64,000 nt of DNA, taken from assembly GCA_028687575.1 (NCBI GenBank), contig JAQTZW010000007.1, positions 62,001 through 126,000 on the forward strand, written 5' to 3'. The DNA is from Gallionella sp. Its GTDB lineage: Bacteria > Pseudomonadota > Gammaproteobacteria > Burkholderiales > Gallionellaceae. The notes under the pieces are model-generated. The model was not told the DNA's origin, searched no databases, and worked only from the letters and a program-made list of their open reading frames with translations. The stretch's first letter is position 1. Each line of letters opens with the position of its first letter. A program made the translations under genes and the position numbers. This document shows positions 1 to 12,433 of the stretch, one piece after another.

Positions 1-317
1 GTGGGAGAGAGTTTTACTGTGCCGCCTGAGGTTGCATTGCCGCCTTTACTCAGGGTACCGGTGGCGCGGTCAAGCACAATGACATCGCCAGGATAAATCC
101 AGTGTGGATCTTTGATGGAGTCCTTATTCATGCCCCAGATATATGGCCACCGCCAAGGGTCTTTGAAGAACTTGCCGGAGATGTCCCAAAGGGTATCTCC
201 TTTGACAACTATATGTTGATCGGGAGCGTCGCTGCGAACTTCTGGTTGGGTCTCAGTTTGTGCGCCAAAAGCCATAGCGGGCAACAAAAAGCAAATCAGC
301 GATATAATCTTGCGCAT
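1..317 (-). CDS. LysM-domain secreted protein (partial, C-terminus off window)
   Basis: Reverse-strand reading from ATG at 317: [20 protein letters not shown]... (signal peptide) then [46 protein letters not shown], a LysM motif; divergent from def. Confidence 0.88.
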   Translation of the reverse strand, partial: MRKIISLICFLLPAMAFGAQTETQPEVRSDAPDQHIVVKGDTLWDISGKFFKDPWRWPYIWGMNKDSIKDPHWIYPGDVIVLDRATGTLSKGGNATSGGTVKLSP

Positions 318-408
318 GTAAAACCCCAAAAGAGTCAAAGATAAAGGCTTACGGTGTTACCGTAGCGCTTTAAATTCTGCATCTAGTCAATTAAATTAGC
401 AAGCATTT

Positions 409-912
409 ATGGCAATCTTACAAATTTTGCAGTATCCGGATGAGCGGCTGCATAAAATCGCAAAAAAGGTCACACAGGTCAACGACGACACGCGCAAGTT
501 GATCGCAGACATGGCGGAAACCATGTACAAAGCCCCGGGCGTTGGTTTGGCAGCGACTCAAGTGAACGTGCATGAGCAGATTATCGTGCTGGATATCTCA
601 GATACGCACGACCAACTACAGGTGTTCATAAACCCGGAGATTATGACTTGTAGTGGTGAGATCAAGAGTGAAGAAGGCTGCCTTTCCGTGCCGGGCATTT
701 ACGAGACAGTGCAGCGGGCTGATCGAGTGAAGGTGCGCGCCCTCAACGAGCAAGGCGAATCTTTTACCTTGGAAGCTGAGGATTTTCTGGCGGTCTGTAT
801 CCAGCACGAAATTGATCATCTGCATGGCAAAGTGTTTGTCGAATACTTGTCCCCACTCAAACAGTCACGCTTGCGCGCCAAGTTGAAGAAGCGCCGCCGT
901 GAAGCCTTGTAG
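409..912 (+). CDS. def: Peptide deformylase
   Basis: Motifs [17 protein letters not shown] and [12 protein letters not shown]. Confidence 0.97.
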   Translation: MAILQILQYPDERLHKIAKKVTQVNDDTRKLIADMAETMYKAPGVGLAATQVNVHEQIIVLDISDTHDQLQVFINPEIMTCSGEIKSEEGCLSVPGIYETVQRADRVKVRALNEQGESFTLEAEDFLAVCIQHEIDHLHGKVFVEYLSPLKQSRLRAKLKKRRREAL

Positions 913-921
913 GATTCCTCA

Positions 922-1851
922 GTGAAAATCATATTTGCCGGTACGCCGCAATTTGCCGCCAGCGCGCTTGCCGCGCTGCTGGTTGAACATCAAGTCGTTG
1001 CGGTGCTAACCCAGCCCGATCGCCCTGCCGGTCGCGGCATGCAGCTCACCGCCAGTCCGGTCAAGCAACTCGCGCTGCAACATGGACTGACAGTTTTGCA
1101 GCCGGAAACCCTGAAGACACCTGAAGCGCAACAAGTAATCGCCGAGTTGGATGCCGATGTGATGGTGGTGGCTGCCTACGGACTGATATTGCCCAAGGCG
1201 GTGCTGGAAACACCCCGCTTGGGATGCCTGAACATCCATGCTTCATTGTTGCCGCGCTGGCGAGGGGCAGCCCCCATCCAGCGTGCGATCCTGGCCGGCG
1301 ACGCCGAAACGGGCATCACAATCATGCAAATGGATGTGGGGCTGGATACCGGCGATATGCTGCTGCGCCATGCCTGTCCGATAGCTGAGACCGACAATGC
1401 GCAGACTCTGCACGACAGGCTGGCCGAGCTGGGGGCTAGAAGTATCGTCGAGGCGTTGGGATTGTTGGAGCAGGGGATGCTTGCTGCAGTGAAGCAGGAT
1501 GATGCCGAGGCTTGTTACGCCGCCAAATTACTGAAAAGCGAAGCGCGGATAGACTGGCATCAGGATGCCCGGCAAATCGCCCATGCGGTGCGTGCATTTA
1601 ATCCCTTTCCTGTCTCTCAGGCCGGCTTGCGGGAAATCTCCGTAAAGGTATGGCAGGCAAGCTTTTGTGCAGACCGCCAAGGTGAGCCCGGCGAGGTGCT
1701 GGCAGTAGATAAGCTCGGCATTACGGTCGCGTGTGGCGCGGGTGCATTGCGACTTGAGGTATTGCAACGACCGGGCGGCAAGGCGCAACCAGTTTCTCAA
1801 TTTCTGCAGGCAATACCAGTCAATGTCGGCGATTATTTCTCGGTAGATTAA
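922..1851 (+). CDS. fmt: Methionyl-tRNA formyltransferase
   Basis: MKIIFAGTPQFAASAL, NIHASLLPRWRGAAPIQRAI; adjacent to def. Confidence 0.97.
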   Translation: MKIIFAGTPQFAASALAALLVEHQVVAVLTQPDRPAGRGMQLTASPVKQLALQHGLTVLQPETLKTPEAQQVIAELDADVMVVAAYGLILPKAVLETPRLGCLNIHASLLPRWRGAAPIQRAILAGDAETGITIMQMDVGLDTGDMLLRHACPIAETDNAQTLHDRLAELGARSIVEALGLLEQGMLAAVKQDDAEACYAAKLLKSEARIDWHQDARQIAHAVRAFNPFPVSQAGLREISVKVWQASFCADRQGEPGEVLAVDKLGITVACGAGALRLEVLQRPGGKAQPVSQFLQAIPVNVGDYFSVD

Positions 1852-3117
1852 ATGCACAATATTCAATTAGCAGCTACCCAGATCGTCCGGCAGGTGTTGG
1901 AGGATGGGCGTAATCTCAACCAGGTGCTTGATGAGTCGTTGCGCCGTAAATCCGTGTGGACGCCGGCGCAACGTGCGGCCTTGCAAGACTTGAGCTACGG
2001 TACTTTGCGTCATTACGGGCAACTCAAGGCCTTGCGTGATCTACTGTTGCACCGGCACATGACGGATGCCCGCATCAACTTGCTGTTGCTGGTAGCGCTC
2101 TATCAATTGCAATACAGCAAGGCGGCACAACATGCGGTGGTTGATCATGCGGTGCGCTCGGCAGAAATGCTCAATCCGAAGATCAGGGGGCTGGTGAATG
2201 CAATCCTGCGCAACTTCTTGCGTAACCAGCAAGACCTGTTGAGTCGCGCGGCGCAGACTCAGCAAGGCCGCTACAGTTATCCGCAATGGTGGATTGATGA
2301 GATCTTCGCGCAGTATGGCGAGCAGGCCGGTGCGATCCTCGATGCGGGCAACTGTCATCCGCCGATGACGCTGCGGGTCAACCGGCGGAGCGGCTCGGTG
2401 CTGGCGTATCTGCAACAATTGGCTGCTCGTGACATGGCTGCAAGTTGCATCGAACCGGAGGCGGTGTTACTGGAAAAACCTGTTTCGGTAGATAAATTGC
2501 CGGGCTTTTTTGAGGCGCAGGTTTCGGTTCAGGATGCAGGTGCCCAGTATGCGGCGCGCTTGCTCGATGTGTGTGATGGGATGCGAGTGCTGGATGCCTG
2601 TGCAGCACCGGGCGGCAAGACTGCGCACATACTGGAGCTGGCCGAAGTGGAATTGCTCGCGCTGGACAAGGACGAGCAGCGCCTGCAACGGGTGGCAGAG
2701 AATTTGCAGCGACTGGGATTGGCGGCTACCTTGAAATGTGCGGACGCGGCGCGCACGCAAGACTGGTGGGATGGTCAGCCTTTTGATCGCATTCTGGCAG
2801 ATGTACCCTGTTCGGCGACGGGCGTGGTGCGTCGCCATCCCGACATCAAATGGTTGCGGCGCAAGGACGATATTGCCAAGTTTTCTACCCAGCAAAGCGA
2901 AATCCTGCGGTCGCTGTGGGCTACGCTGGCACCGGGCGGCAAGCTGCTCTATGCGACATGCTCCATTTTCGATCAGGAAAACCAAAATGTAATAGACTCA
3001 TTCCTGAAGCAACATTCGGAGGCCTGCCAAGTGCCTGTGGAAATACCGAGTGGGCGACTGATTCCGAATGACCAACATGATGGGTTCTTCTATGCGCTGT
3101 TGCAGAAAACTGCTTGA
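1852..3117 (+). CDS. rsmB: 16S rRNA (cytosine-967-C5)-methyltransferase
   Basis: NusB-like N-terminus, DACAAPGGKTAHILE, DVPCSATGVVRRHPDIKW; def-fmt-rsmB order. Confidence 0.96.
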   Translation: MHNIQLAATQIVRQVLEDGRNLNQVLDESLRRKSVWTPAQRAALQDLSYGTLRHYGQLKALRDLLLHRHMTDARINLLLLVALYQLQYSKAAQHAVVDHAVRSAEMLNPKIRGLVNAILRNFLRNQQDLLSRAAQTQQGRYSYPQWWIDEIFAQYGEQAGAILDAGNCHPPMTLRVNRRSGSVLAYLQQLAARDMAASCIEPEAVLLEKPVSVDKLPGFFEAQVSVQDAGAQYAARLLDVCDGMRVLDACAAPGGKTAHILELAEVELLALDKDEQRLQRVAENLQRLGLAATLKCADAARTQDWWDGQPFDRILADVPCSATGVVRRHPDIKWLRRKDDIAKFSTQQSEILRSLWATLAPGGKLLYATCSIFDQENQNVIDSFLKQHSEACQVPVEIPSGRLIPNDQHDGFFYALLQKTA

Positions 3118-3688
3118 AGTATTGCTGTACTTCGTGCTGCCGGCGTGGTTGCTGTCGGCATCAGCTTGGGCGGTCGGCATAGATGTGAATCGGGCAGAAA
3201 TTCGTAACAGTGACGACGGTTATCAGCTTTCCGCAGATTTTAATGTTAATCCCGGGTATGAGGTTCAGCATGCACTGTCGCTGGGTATACCGCTTTATTT
3301 CACTAGCGAGTTCATGCTAACGCGTTCACGCTGGTATTGGCTGGACGAGCAGATTTTTCAGAGCGAGCACACGGTAAAACTCTCCTACAACGTACTGACT
3401 CGTCAATACCGCATTTCTCGTGGCGCATTGTTCCAGACTTTCTCCAGTATCGACGAGATGTTGCGCACTATGGCGCGACAGAGTTCGGCGATCATCTCAG
3501 CGACTGCCGTGAAAAAAGATGGAAATTACATTGCCTCGGCCAGGTTGCGGCTGGATACCAAACAACTGCCCAAGATGATGCAGGTGAACGTCTTGACCAG
3601 TAAGGATTGGGATCTGGATTCCGGCTGGTATCGTTGGGTGATACGACCGGAAGACTTGGTGCCCCGTGCATCCGGCAGAACGGATTAG
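3068..3688 (+). CDS. DUF4390-type secreted protein
   Basis: Signal peptide, then VDVNRAEIRNSDDGYQLSADFN; located between rsmB and ntrY as in other Betaproteobacteria. Exact start uncertain (overlaps rsmB). Confidence 0.75.
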   Translation: MTNMMGSSMRCCRKLLEVLLYFVLPAWLLSASAWAVGIDVNRAEIRNSDDGYQLSADFNVNPGYEVQHALSLGIPLYFTSEFMLTRSRWYWLDEQIFQSEHTVKLSYNVLTRQYRISRGALFQTFSSIDEMLRTMARQSSAIISATAVKKDGNYIASARLRLDTKQLPKMMQVNVLTSKDWDLDSGWYRWVIRPEDLVPRASGRTD

Positions 3689-3693
3689 GCAGC

Positions 3694-5820
3694 ATGAAAT
3701 ATCTGATCGCCATTAGCGTCATTGTTGGCACTACCTTGCTTTATCTGTTGTCCAGCAACAGTGTGAACACGGAGGTGTTTTCCGTCAGCTACTACGGTTT
3801 GTTGGGGTTAACTGGGCTGCTGGCATTCGGCTTGCTGGGTCTAGTGGCTTATCAGGTATGGCGCTTGCGCATCAAGTTGAAGAGCCGGGTGTTCGGCTCC
3901 AAGCTGACCCTGCGTCTGGTGGTGTTTTTTACCTTGGTCGCTGTGTTGCCTGGTGTGCTGCTCTACGCAGTATCGGTGAATTTTCTGAGCAAAAGCATTG
4001 AGTCATGGTTCGATGTGCGCGTGGAGAAAGCCCTGGAGGGGGGGCTCAATCTGGGGCGTAGTGGTCTGGACAATAGTCTGAAGGAGTTGACCAAGAAGAC
4101 GCAGTTTGTCGCGCTGCTGTTCGGCGAGAAGAATCCCGGGCAATTCCAGCGCTCGCTGACGCAATTGATAGACGACGGTGCAGCGGAAGAGGCGGCTTTG
4201 TTCGGTCAGGGCGGCAAGTTGCTTGCCTTTGCGGGCGGCGGTGAGGCGCTGCTGCCGGATATTCCGACTGACAAGATGATGCAGGAAGCCTGGGAGAAGG
4301 GTTTGTATGCGGGTGTCGAGGCCTTGCCCAGCAAGGGATTGAGCCTGCGCGTCCTGGCTTTGGTTGGGGAGAACAGTTATTCGGGCGGTAAGTATCTTTT
4401 GCAATTCAGCGAAGTCGTACCCAGGCAGATTCAGACGGATGCAGAAGCCGTGCAATCGGTTTATCGCGACTATCAGGAATTGGCCTTGTCGCGGGTAGGG
4501 CTGAAGCGCCTGTATGGCATCACCCTGACACTTTCCTTGCTGGTGGTGCTGCTGACAGCCATCTCGGCAGCTTTTTTCATCAGCGAGAAGCTGGGATCGT
4601 CGCTGGAAGCGCTGGCCGAAGGAACACGCGCCGTCGCACAGGGTGACTTCACCGGGTTGCATCCTATCCGCACCAGTGACGAACTCGGTGCGTTGACGGG
4701 CTTGTTCAATCAGATGACTTTTCAGCTTGGTGATGCGCGGCGCGCCAGCGAACAGCAGCGGCGCGAGGTCGAAAGTGCTAAGGCTTATCTGGAAAGCGTT
4801 TTGACCCACCTTTCGTCAGGTGTGCTGGCGCTGGATGACGAATTCAGATTGCGCTCGGTGAATACCAGTGCATCGCAGATATTGGGCGCACCGCTGCAGG
4901 AAATGCAGCGGCTTTCGTTGATGCAAATCTCGGAAAGAGTCGGGCTGCTGCATTCGTTCTGCGAAACCATTATTGCGGCTTTCGCGGAAAGTGGCACGGG
5001 CGAATGGCAGCGTCAGATTGAGCGCATAAGCAAGAATGGCAACCAGATTCTGTTGATTCGCGGTACCAGACTGACGCAGGGTGCGGAAGCCGGCTATGTC
5101 GTGGTGTTCGATGACATCAGTCACCTGTTGCAGGCCGAGCGTCAGGCGGCATGGGGCGAGGTGGCGCGCCGCCTCGCGCATGAAATCAAGAATCCGCTGA
5201 CGCCGATACAGTTATCTGCGGAGCGTTTGCAATACAAGCTGAGCCCCAAATTGGAAGAGGGTGACGTGAAGTTGCTGCAGCGCGCCACGCAGACCATCGT
5301 CAGTCAGGTCGCGGCGATGAAGAATATGGTGAACGACTTTGCCGATTACGCGCGCGGCCCCGCATTGCAATTGGGTCAGCTTGATCTGCATCGCCTGATC
5401 AAGGAGGTGTTGGGTCTGTATGAGGCCAACGCCGTGCCAATCAAGCTGAACCTTGGCGCGCAAGGCGCAGTGATAAATGCCGATCCGACACGTATGCGTC
5501 AGGTTCTGCACAATCTTTTACAGAATGCACAAGATGCGCTGCACGGCGTGGTGCAACCGGAGATTGCGTTGAGTACCACGATTGAGTCCGGGCATATTCA
5601 TTTGCGGGTACAGGACAACGGCTCGGGTTTTGCTGACAGCGTACTGTCGAAGGCATTCGAGCCCTATATGACGACCAAGACCAAGGGCACTGGCCTGGGA
5701 TTAGCCATCGTCAAGAAGATTATCGAAGAGCATGGCGGGCGAATTATGATTGAGAATCATACGGGCGGCGGGGCGTGCGTAACGGTCAGTCTGCCGCTGA
5801 TTGAGGAGGGGCAGGCGTGA
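3694..5820 (+). CDS. ntrY: NtrY-like sensor histidine kinase (TM, HAMP, PAS, HisKA, HATPase)
   Basis: RRLAHEIKNPLTPIQLSAERLQYK H-box; DNGSGF and TKGTGLGLAIVKKI; HAMP region; start taken at MKYLIAISV. Confidence 0.9.
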   Translation: MKYLIAISVIVGTTLLYLLSSNSVNTEVFSVSYYGLLGLTGLLAFGLLGLVAYQVWRLRIKLKSRVFGSKLTLRLVVFFTLVAVLPGVLLYAVSVNFLSKSIESWFDVRVEKALEGGLNLGRSGLDNSLKELTKKTQFVALLFGEKNPGQFQRSLTQLIDDGAAEEAALFGQGGKLLAFAGGGEALLPDIPTDKMMQEAWEKGLYAGVEALPSKGLSLRVLALVGENSYSGGKYLLQFSEVVPRQIQTDAEAVQSVYRDYQELALSRVGLKRLYGITLTLSLLVVLLTAISAAFFISEKLGSSLEALAEGTRAVAQGDFTGLHPIRTSDELGALTGLFNQMTFQLGDARRASEQQRREVESAKAYLESVLTHLSSGVLALDDEFRLRSVNTSASQILGAPLQEMQRLSLMQISERVGLLHSFCETIIAAFAESGTGEWQRQIERISKNGNQILLIRGTRLTQGAEAGYVVVFDDISHLLQAERQAAWGEVARRLAHEIKNPLTPIQLSAERLQYKLSPKLEEGDVKLLQRATQTIVSQVAAMKNMVNDFADYARGPALQLGQLDLHRLIKEVLGLYEANAVPIKLNLGAQGAVINADPTRMRQVLHNLLQNAQDALHGVVQPEIALSTTIESGHIHLRVQDNGSGFADSVLSKAFEPYMTTKTKGTGLGLAIVKKIIEEHGGRIMIENHTGGGACVTVSLPLIEEGQA

Positions 5821-6440
5821 GTAAGCAGATATTGGTAGTAGATGATGAGGTGGGCATACGCGAATTGTTGGCCGAGATCCTGTTCGATGAGGGCTATCAG
5901 GTGCAACTGGCCGAGAATGCCGAGCAAGCACGCAGTTACAGGCATGAGCGAGAACCGGATCTGGTGTTGCTGGATATCTGGATGCCGGATACGGATGGCG
6001 TGGCGTTGCTGAAGGAGTGGGTCGAGCAGGACCTGCTAACCATGCCAGTGGTGATGATGTCCGGGCACGGCACGATAGAGACTGCCGTCGAGGCGACGCG
6101 CATCGGCGCAGTGGATTTTCTTGAAAAGCCGATTTCGATGCAAAAGTTGCTGAATACCGTGGCCAAGGCCATCAAGGAAGGGGCTGCCAAGCCGCGTGTG
6201 GCAGCTGATGTCGAGAGTTTGTCTAGCGTTGTGGTGCAGATTGGTGGAGCTGTCAGTAATTTCACCTTGCCGCTGGACTTGCCTTTGCGTGAAGCGCGCG
6301 AACATTTTGACGCAATCTATTTCGATTACCATTTGCAAAAAGAGGCTGGCAATGTCTCGCGTGTGGCCGAAAAAATTGGCTTGGAGCGTACGCATCTGTA
6401 TAGAAAGTTGAAGCAATTGGGGATAAAAGTTTCAAAGTGA
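5817..6440 (+). CDS. NtrX-like response regulator: receiver plus Fis-type HTH, no AAA+ domain
   Basis: ILVVDDEVGIRELL, LLDIWMPDTDG, and C-terminal EAGNVSRVAEKIGLERTHLYRKLKQLGI; only 207 aa. Confidence 0.88.
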   Translation: MSKQILVVDDEVGIRELLAEILFDEGYQVQLAENAEQARSYRHEREPDLVLLDIWMPDTDGVALLKEWVEQDLLTMPVVMMSGHGTIETAVEATRIGAVDFLEKPISMQKLLNTVAKAIKEGAAKPRVAADVESLSSVVVQIGGAVSNFTLPLDLPLREAREHFDAIYFDYHLQKEAGNVSRVAEKIGLERTHLYRKLKQLGIKVSK

Positions 6441-6591
6441 CGGCATGACGGGGAGGCTCATATCCTTTTGGCTACATAAATCTGGGCAAGATTGTTGATG
6501 TATTTGGGGCTGTGCGGCATAATCCCCCGCATTAAATTTAGGCGTTAAACATAAACCCATCCCAACGGGATGTTTCGGAGGAGTCGGAAGA

Positions 6592-8607
6592 ATGACAACA
6601 AATCGTAGCGTTACCCCACCAAAATATAATGACATTACCGGCGCGATCCGTATGCTGGCAGTAGATGCCGTGCAAAAGGCCAACTCCGGTCACCCGGGGG
6701 CGCCTATGGGCATGGCTGAAATCGCAGACGTGTTGTGGAACCGTCATTTGCGCCACAATCCGGCTAATCCAAAGTGGCCTGGTCGAGATCGTTTCATGAT
6801 GTCCAACGGTCATGGTTCCATGTTGGTTTATGCATTGCTGCACTTGTCCGGCTACGATTTGCCTATCGAAGAGTTGAAACGCTTCCGTCAAATGCACTCC
6901 AAGACACCGGGTCATCCCGAGTACGGTTATACCGCAGGCGTGGAAACGACAGGCGGCCCGTTGGGTCAAGGCATCACCAATGCCGTAGGTATGGCGATGG
7001 CCGAAAAACTGCTGGCTGCAGAATTCAACAAGCCAGGCCACGAAATTGTTAACCATCGCACTTACGTGTTCATGGGTGACGGTTGCATGATGGAAGGTAT
7101 CTCGCATGAGGCTTGCGCGCTGGCCGGTACTTGGGGTCTGGGCAAGCTGACTGCATTCTGGGATGACAATGACATCTCCATTGACGGCCATATCAGCGGT
7201 TGGTATACCGATGATACCGCCAAGCGTTTTGAAGCCTACGGCTGGCACGTCATCGCCGATGTGCAAGGTCATGATTCTGAAGCGATTAACGCGGCAATTG
7301 AAGCTGCCAAGCTGGTAACAGACAAGCCTACCTTGATCTGCTGCAAAACCGTCATCGGTGCAGGCTCTCCTAACAAGGAAGGTACTCACGATGTACACGG
7401 TGCAGCTTTGGGCGATGCTGAAGTGGCGGCAACGCGTGCGCACATCGGTTGGAACTATCCTCCGTTTGAAATTCCTACACACGTTTACGAAGCATGGGAT
7501 GCCCGCGCGCGTGGCGAAGGCTTGGAAAAGCTGTGGAACAACAATTTTGCAGAATATCGTGCAGCCTACCCTGCGGAAGCCGCAGAGTTTGAGCGCCGCA
7601 CCAAGGGCGACCTGCCAGCCGGTTGGGCAGAGCACGCAGCTGCTGCGATTGCCGCCACCAATGCTAAAGGTGAAACTGTCGCAACACGCAAGGCATCGCA
7701 AAACGCAATCAATGCACTGGCATCCGCATTGCCTGAGTTCTTGGGCGGTTCGGCTGATCTGACAGGCTCCAATCTGACCAACTGGGTGGGTTGCAAGCAT
7801 GTACACGGCAAAACGACCGGTAACTACATCAGCTACGGCGTGCGTGAATTCGGTATGGCGCACATCATGAACGGCATGGCGTTGCACGGTGGTCTGCTGC
7901 CATTCGGCGGTACCTTCCTGATGTTCTCGGAATATGCACGCAATGCGCTGCGTATGTCTGCACTGATGAAGCAGCGCGTGATCTATGTGTTCACTCACGA
8001 CTCCATCGGTCTGGGCGAAGACGGTCCGACTCACCAGCCGGTAGAGCAAACCGCAACACTGCGTCATATTCCTAACATGGAAGTGTGGCGTCCATGTGAC
8101 ACCGTTGAATCCATGGTGTCTTGGGTTGCGGCAGTTGAGCGCAAGGATGGCCCATCCAGTTTGATTTTCAGTCGTCAGAATCTGGCGTTCCAGAAACGCA
8201 CTGACGCGCAGATCGCCGATATCCGCAAGGGTGGTTACGTGTTGTCCGAAGCTGCGGGCGGCAAGCCACAGGCAGTCATCATTGCAACTGGCTCCGAGAT
8301 CACTCTGGCTATGGATGCGCAAAAGGCGCTGGCAGCAGAAGGCATCAATGTCCGCGTGGTGTCCATGCCATCAACCAATGTGTTCGACAAGCAGGATCAG
8401 GCCTACAAGGACAGCGTGTTGCCAGCTGGCATCAATCGCGTCTCGGTTGAGGCTGGTGTGACTGGCGGTTGGTACAAGTATGTTGGTCTGCAAGGCGCAG
8501 TAATCGGTATGGATTGCTTCGGCGAATCCGCTCCGGCACCGGAATTGTTCAAACACTTCGGCTTCACCGTAGACAACGTGGTGAAAGCTGTGAAGGGTGT
8601 GCTGTAA
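6592..8607 (+). CDS. tkt: Transketolase
   Basis: [52 protein letters not shown]. Confidence 0.98.
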   Translation: MTTNRSVTPPKYNDITGAIRMLAVDAVQKANSGHPGAPMGMAEIADVLWNRHLRHNPANPKWPGRDRFMMSNGHGSMLVYALLHLSGYDLPIEELKRFRQMHSKTPGHPEYGYTAGVETTGGPLGQGITNAVGMAMAEKLLAAEFNKPGHEIVNHRTYVFMGDGCMMEGISHEACALAGTWGLGKLTAFWDDNDISIDGHISGWYTDDTAKRFEAYGWHVIADVQGHDSEAINAAIEAAKLVTDKPTLICCKTVIGAGSPNKEGTHDVHGAALGDAEVAATRAHIGWNYPPFEIPTHVYEAWDARARGEGLEKLWNNNFAEYRAAYPAEAAEFERRTKGDLPAGWAEHAAAAIAATNAKGETVATRKASQNAINALASALPEFLGGSADLTGSNLTNWVGCKHVHGKTTGNYISYGVREFGMAHIMNGMALHGGLLPFGGTFLMFSEYARNALRMSALMKQRVIYVFTHDSIGLGEDGPTHQPVEQTATLRHIPNMEVWRPCDTVESMVSWVAAVERKDGPSSLIFSRQNLAFQKRTDAQIADIRKGGYVLSEAAGGKPQAVIIATGSEITLAMDAQKALAAEGINVRVVSMPSTNVFDKQDQAYKDSVLPAGINRVSVEAGVTGGWYKYVGLQGAVIGMDCFGESAPAPELFKHFGFTVDNVVKAVKGVL

Positions 8608-8633
8608 GGTTGTTGCAACAACAGGTTTATTAA

Positions 8634-9653
<1,020 letters not shown>

Positions 9654-9663
9654 TACGTTTGAC

Positions 9664-9692
9664 AAGGGGCTGGCCAAGTGCCAGCCCTTTTG
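9664..9692 (+). terminator. Stem-loop in gap-pgk intergenic gap (attenuator/terminator-like)
   Basis: aaggggctggc-caagt-gccagcccttt: 11-bp stem with one G-U pair, followed by a short T-rich stretch. Confidence 0.6.
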
Positions 9693-9721
9693 CCTTTATA
9701 GTTATAAGCAAAGGGAAAAAA

Positions 9722-10918
9722 ATGTCCGTAATTAAAATGACTGATCTGGATCTCAAGGGCAAGCGCGTCCTGATCCGTTCCGATCTCAACGTGCCCGTCA
9801 AAGACGGTAAGGTTACTTCCGATGCCCGTATCACGGCATCCATGTCCACTATCAAGGCTGCGCTGAATGCAGGCGCACGTGTGATGGTAACTTCACACCT
9901 GGGTCGTCCGACCGAAGGTGAATATTCTGAAGAGAATTCTCTGAAGCCGGTGGCTGATGATCTGGCCAACAAATTGGGCAAGCCAGTCCGTCTGATCAAA
10001 GACTGGGTGGATGGTGGCTTTGACGTGGCCGAAGGTGAGCTGGTGCTGCTGGAAAATTGCCGTTTCAACAAGGGCGAAAAGAAGAGCACTGAAGAGTTGT
10101 CCAAAAAATATGCGGCACTGTGCGACGTGTTCGTGATGGATGCATTCGGTACAGCACACCGCGCTGAAGGTTCGACTCATGGCGTGGCCAAATATGCGCC
10201 AGTAGCTGCAGCGGGTATCCTGCTGACGGAAGAGTTGGAAGCCTTGACCAAGGCACTGCTGAACCCGGCGCGTCCGATGGTGGCGATTGTCGGCGGCTCC
10301 AAGGTTTCGACCAAGTTGACCGTGCTGGAATCCCTGTCCGAGAAATGCGAGCAACTGGTGGTTGGTGGCGGTATTGCCAACACTTTCCTGAAAGCAACTG
10401 GTCACCCAGTCGGTAAGTCACTGTGCGAGAACGATCTGGTTCCGACTGCGCAGGCCTTGATCGAAAAGATGACGGCACGCGGCGCGATTATTCCAATCGC
10501 AACGGATGTTGTGGTGGGGACTGCTGCACCTTTCTTGCCAGGCAATGAAAATACCCCTGCCATCATCAAGAATGCCAAGGATGTTGCTGATGACGAAATG
10601 ATTTTCGACATCGGTCCTGATTCGGCGAAGGTACTGGCTGACATCATCATGAGTGCTGGCACAGTGGTCTGGAATGGTCCGGTAGGTGTGTTTGAATACG
10701 ATCAGTTCGGTGAAGGCACCAAAACAATCGCAATGGCAATTGCCAATACCAAAGCCTTTACACTGGCCGGTGGTGGCGACACCATTGCTGCGATCCAGAA
10801 ATATGACATCTTCGACAAGGTGTCCTATATTTCGACCGCTGGTGGTGCATTCCTTGAGTTCCTGGAAGGCAAGACATTGCCTGCCGTGGCAATTCTCGAA
10901 GAGCGCGCCAAGTCATAA
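9722..10918 (+). CDS. pgk: Phosphoglycerate kinase
   Basis: [36 protein letters not shown]; start set at [11 protein letters not shown] after an AAAGGG-type SD. Confidence 0.97.
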   Translation: MSVIKMTDLDLKGKRVLIRSDLNVPVKDGKVTSDARITASMSTIKAALNAGARVMVTSHLGRPTEGEYSEENSLKPVADDLANKLGKPVRLIKDWVDGGFDVAEGELVLLENCRFNKGEKKSTEELSKKYAALCDVFVMDAFGTAHRAEGSTHGVAKYAPVAAAGILLTEELEALTKALLNPARPMVAIVGGSKVSTKLTVLESLSEKCEQLVVGGGIANTFLKATGHPVGKSLCENDLVPTAQALIEKMTARGAIIPIATDVVVGTAAPFLPGNENTPAIIKNAKDVADDEMIFDIGPDSAKVLADIIMSAGTVVWNGPVGVFEYDQFGEGTKTIAMAIANTKAFTLAGGGDTIAAIQKYDIFDKVSYISTAGGAFLEFLEGKTLPAVAILEERAKS

Positions 10919-10933
10919 TTAACTAGGAATCAC

Positions 10934-12385
10934 ATGCTGCGTAGAACGAAAATAGTTGCAACGCTGGGGCCCGCCTCCAGCAGTCAGGAAGCCCTTGAGA
11001 AGATGATTGCCGCCGGAGTAGATCTGGTGCGCATGAATTTTTCTCATGGTTCTGCCGAAGACCATATCAAACGCGCAGAGACTGTACGTGCGGCCGCAGC
11101 AGCAGTAGGCCGTACTGTCGGTATCCTCGCGGATTTGCAGGGTCCAAAAATCCGTGTTCGCAAGTTCGAGAATGACAAGATTGTCCTGAAAAGAGGGGCA
11201 ACCTTCATTCTCGACGCGACGCTAGACGGGCTGGGTAATCAGGAGCGCGTCGGACTGGACTACAAAGATCTGCCTAAGGATGTCAGTGCAGGTTCTATCC
11301 TGCTGCTGAACGATGGCATGCTGGAATTTGTAGTCAAGGAAGTACGCGGAGAAGAGGTTATCTGTGAAGTGGTACGCGGCGGTATTTTGTCCAACAACAA
11401 GGGCATCAACCGCAAGGGCGGTGGCTTGACTGCACCAGCTCTGACTGACAAGGACAAGGAAGACATCAAGACCGTGGCGATGATCGGCGCTGATTATCTT
11501 GCGGTGTCATTCCCCCGTTCTGCTGCAGACATGAAACTGGCACGTGAATTGATGCATGCGGCAGGTGGCAAAAGCATGCTGCTGGCCAAGATCGAACGTG
11601 CCGAAGCAATTCCTGCATTGGAAGAAATCATCGAGGCATCCGACGCCATTATGGTGGCGCGCGGAGACTTATCCGTTGAGGTTGGTGATGCAGCCGTTCC
11701 GGGATTGCAAAAGCGCATGATCAAGATGGCGCGAGCCAAGAATCGTCTGGTCATTACGGCCACACAGATGATGGAATCCATGATTATCAATCCGATTCCG
11801 ACTCGTGCCGAAGTTTCTGACGTAGCGAATGCGGTGCTGGATGGCACTGATGCGGTAATGCTTTCTGCCGAGACGGCAGTAGGTGACTATCCCATCGAAA
11901 CCATCGAAGCGATGGCGCGTATCTGCTTGAAGGCGGAGCGCGAGATAGAAGATCACGCCATTGACCGTCGCGGAATAAGTCAGGTGTTCACGCGCATCGA
12001 CCAGTCCATCGCGATGTCGGCTTTGTATGCGGCATCGCATTTCAAGGTCACTGCGATTGTGGCGATGACGCAATCCGGATCAACCGCGCTGTGGATGTCC
12101 CGCGTCAACGCGGGTGTGCCTATTTTCGCGTTGACCCCGGTTTTGCAAACGCTGACAAAAGTAACCTTGTTTAGCGGTGTGCATCCAGTATTGTTCCCCG
12201 ACAATGGAGAGCCAAGACGTACCGAACAGGAGTTGGTAGAAGTTGAGCGCCATTTGCTGGCTAAGGGTTACGTCAAGGAAGGCGATCTGGTGGTAATCAC
12301 TGTTGGTGAAGCGGCAGGACAGTCTGGTCATACCAATACCATGAAGATCGTTCGTATTGGTGCTCACCACAAAAACAGTATCTGA
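10934..12385 (+). CDS. pyk: Pyruvate kinase
   Basis: TKIVATLGPASSS, RMNFSHG, MVARGDLSVEVG, TATQMMESMI. Confidence 0.98.
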   Translation: MLRRTKIVATLGPASSSQEALEKMIAAGVDLVRMNFSHGSAEDHIKRAETVRAAAAAVGRTVGILADLQGPKIRVRKFENDKIVLKRGATFILDATLDGLGNQERVGLDYKDLPKDVSAGSILLLNDGMLEFVVKEVRGEEVICEVVRGGILSNNKGINRKGGGLTAPALTDKDKEDIKTVAMIGADYLAVSFPRSAADMKLARELMHAAGGKSMLLAKIERAEAIPALEEIIEASDAIMVARGDLSVEVGDAAVPGLQKRMIKMARAKNRLVITATQMMESMIINPIPTRAEVSDVANAVLDGTDAVMLSAETAVGDYPIETIEAMARICLKAEREIEDHAIDRRGISQVFTRIDQSIAMSALYAASHFKVTAIVAMTQSGSTALWMSRVNAGVPIFALTPVLQTLTKVTLFSGVHPVLFPDNGEPRRTEQELVEVERHLLAKGYVKEGDLVVITVGEAAGQSGHTNTMKIVRIGAHHKNSI

Positions 12386-12433
12386 GGCAGTTTAGAAACA
12401 CGATTTGTATTTTAATTTAATCAGGAGGAAATT

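Noticed and set aside
6538-8322. 594-aa minus-strand ORF antisense to tkt
   Set aside because: Shadow ORF opposite a strongly conserved transketolase; no recognisable domains.
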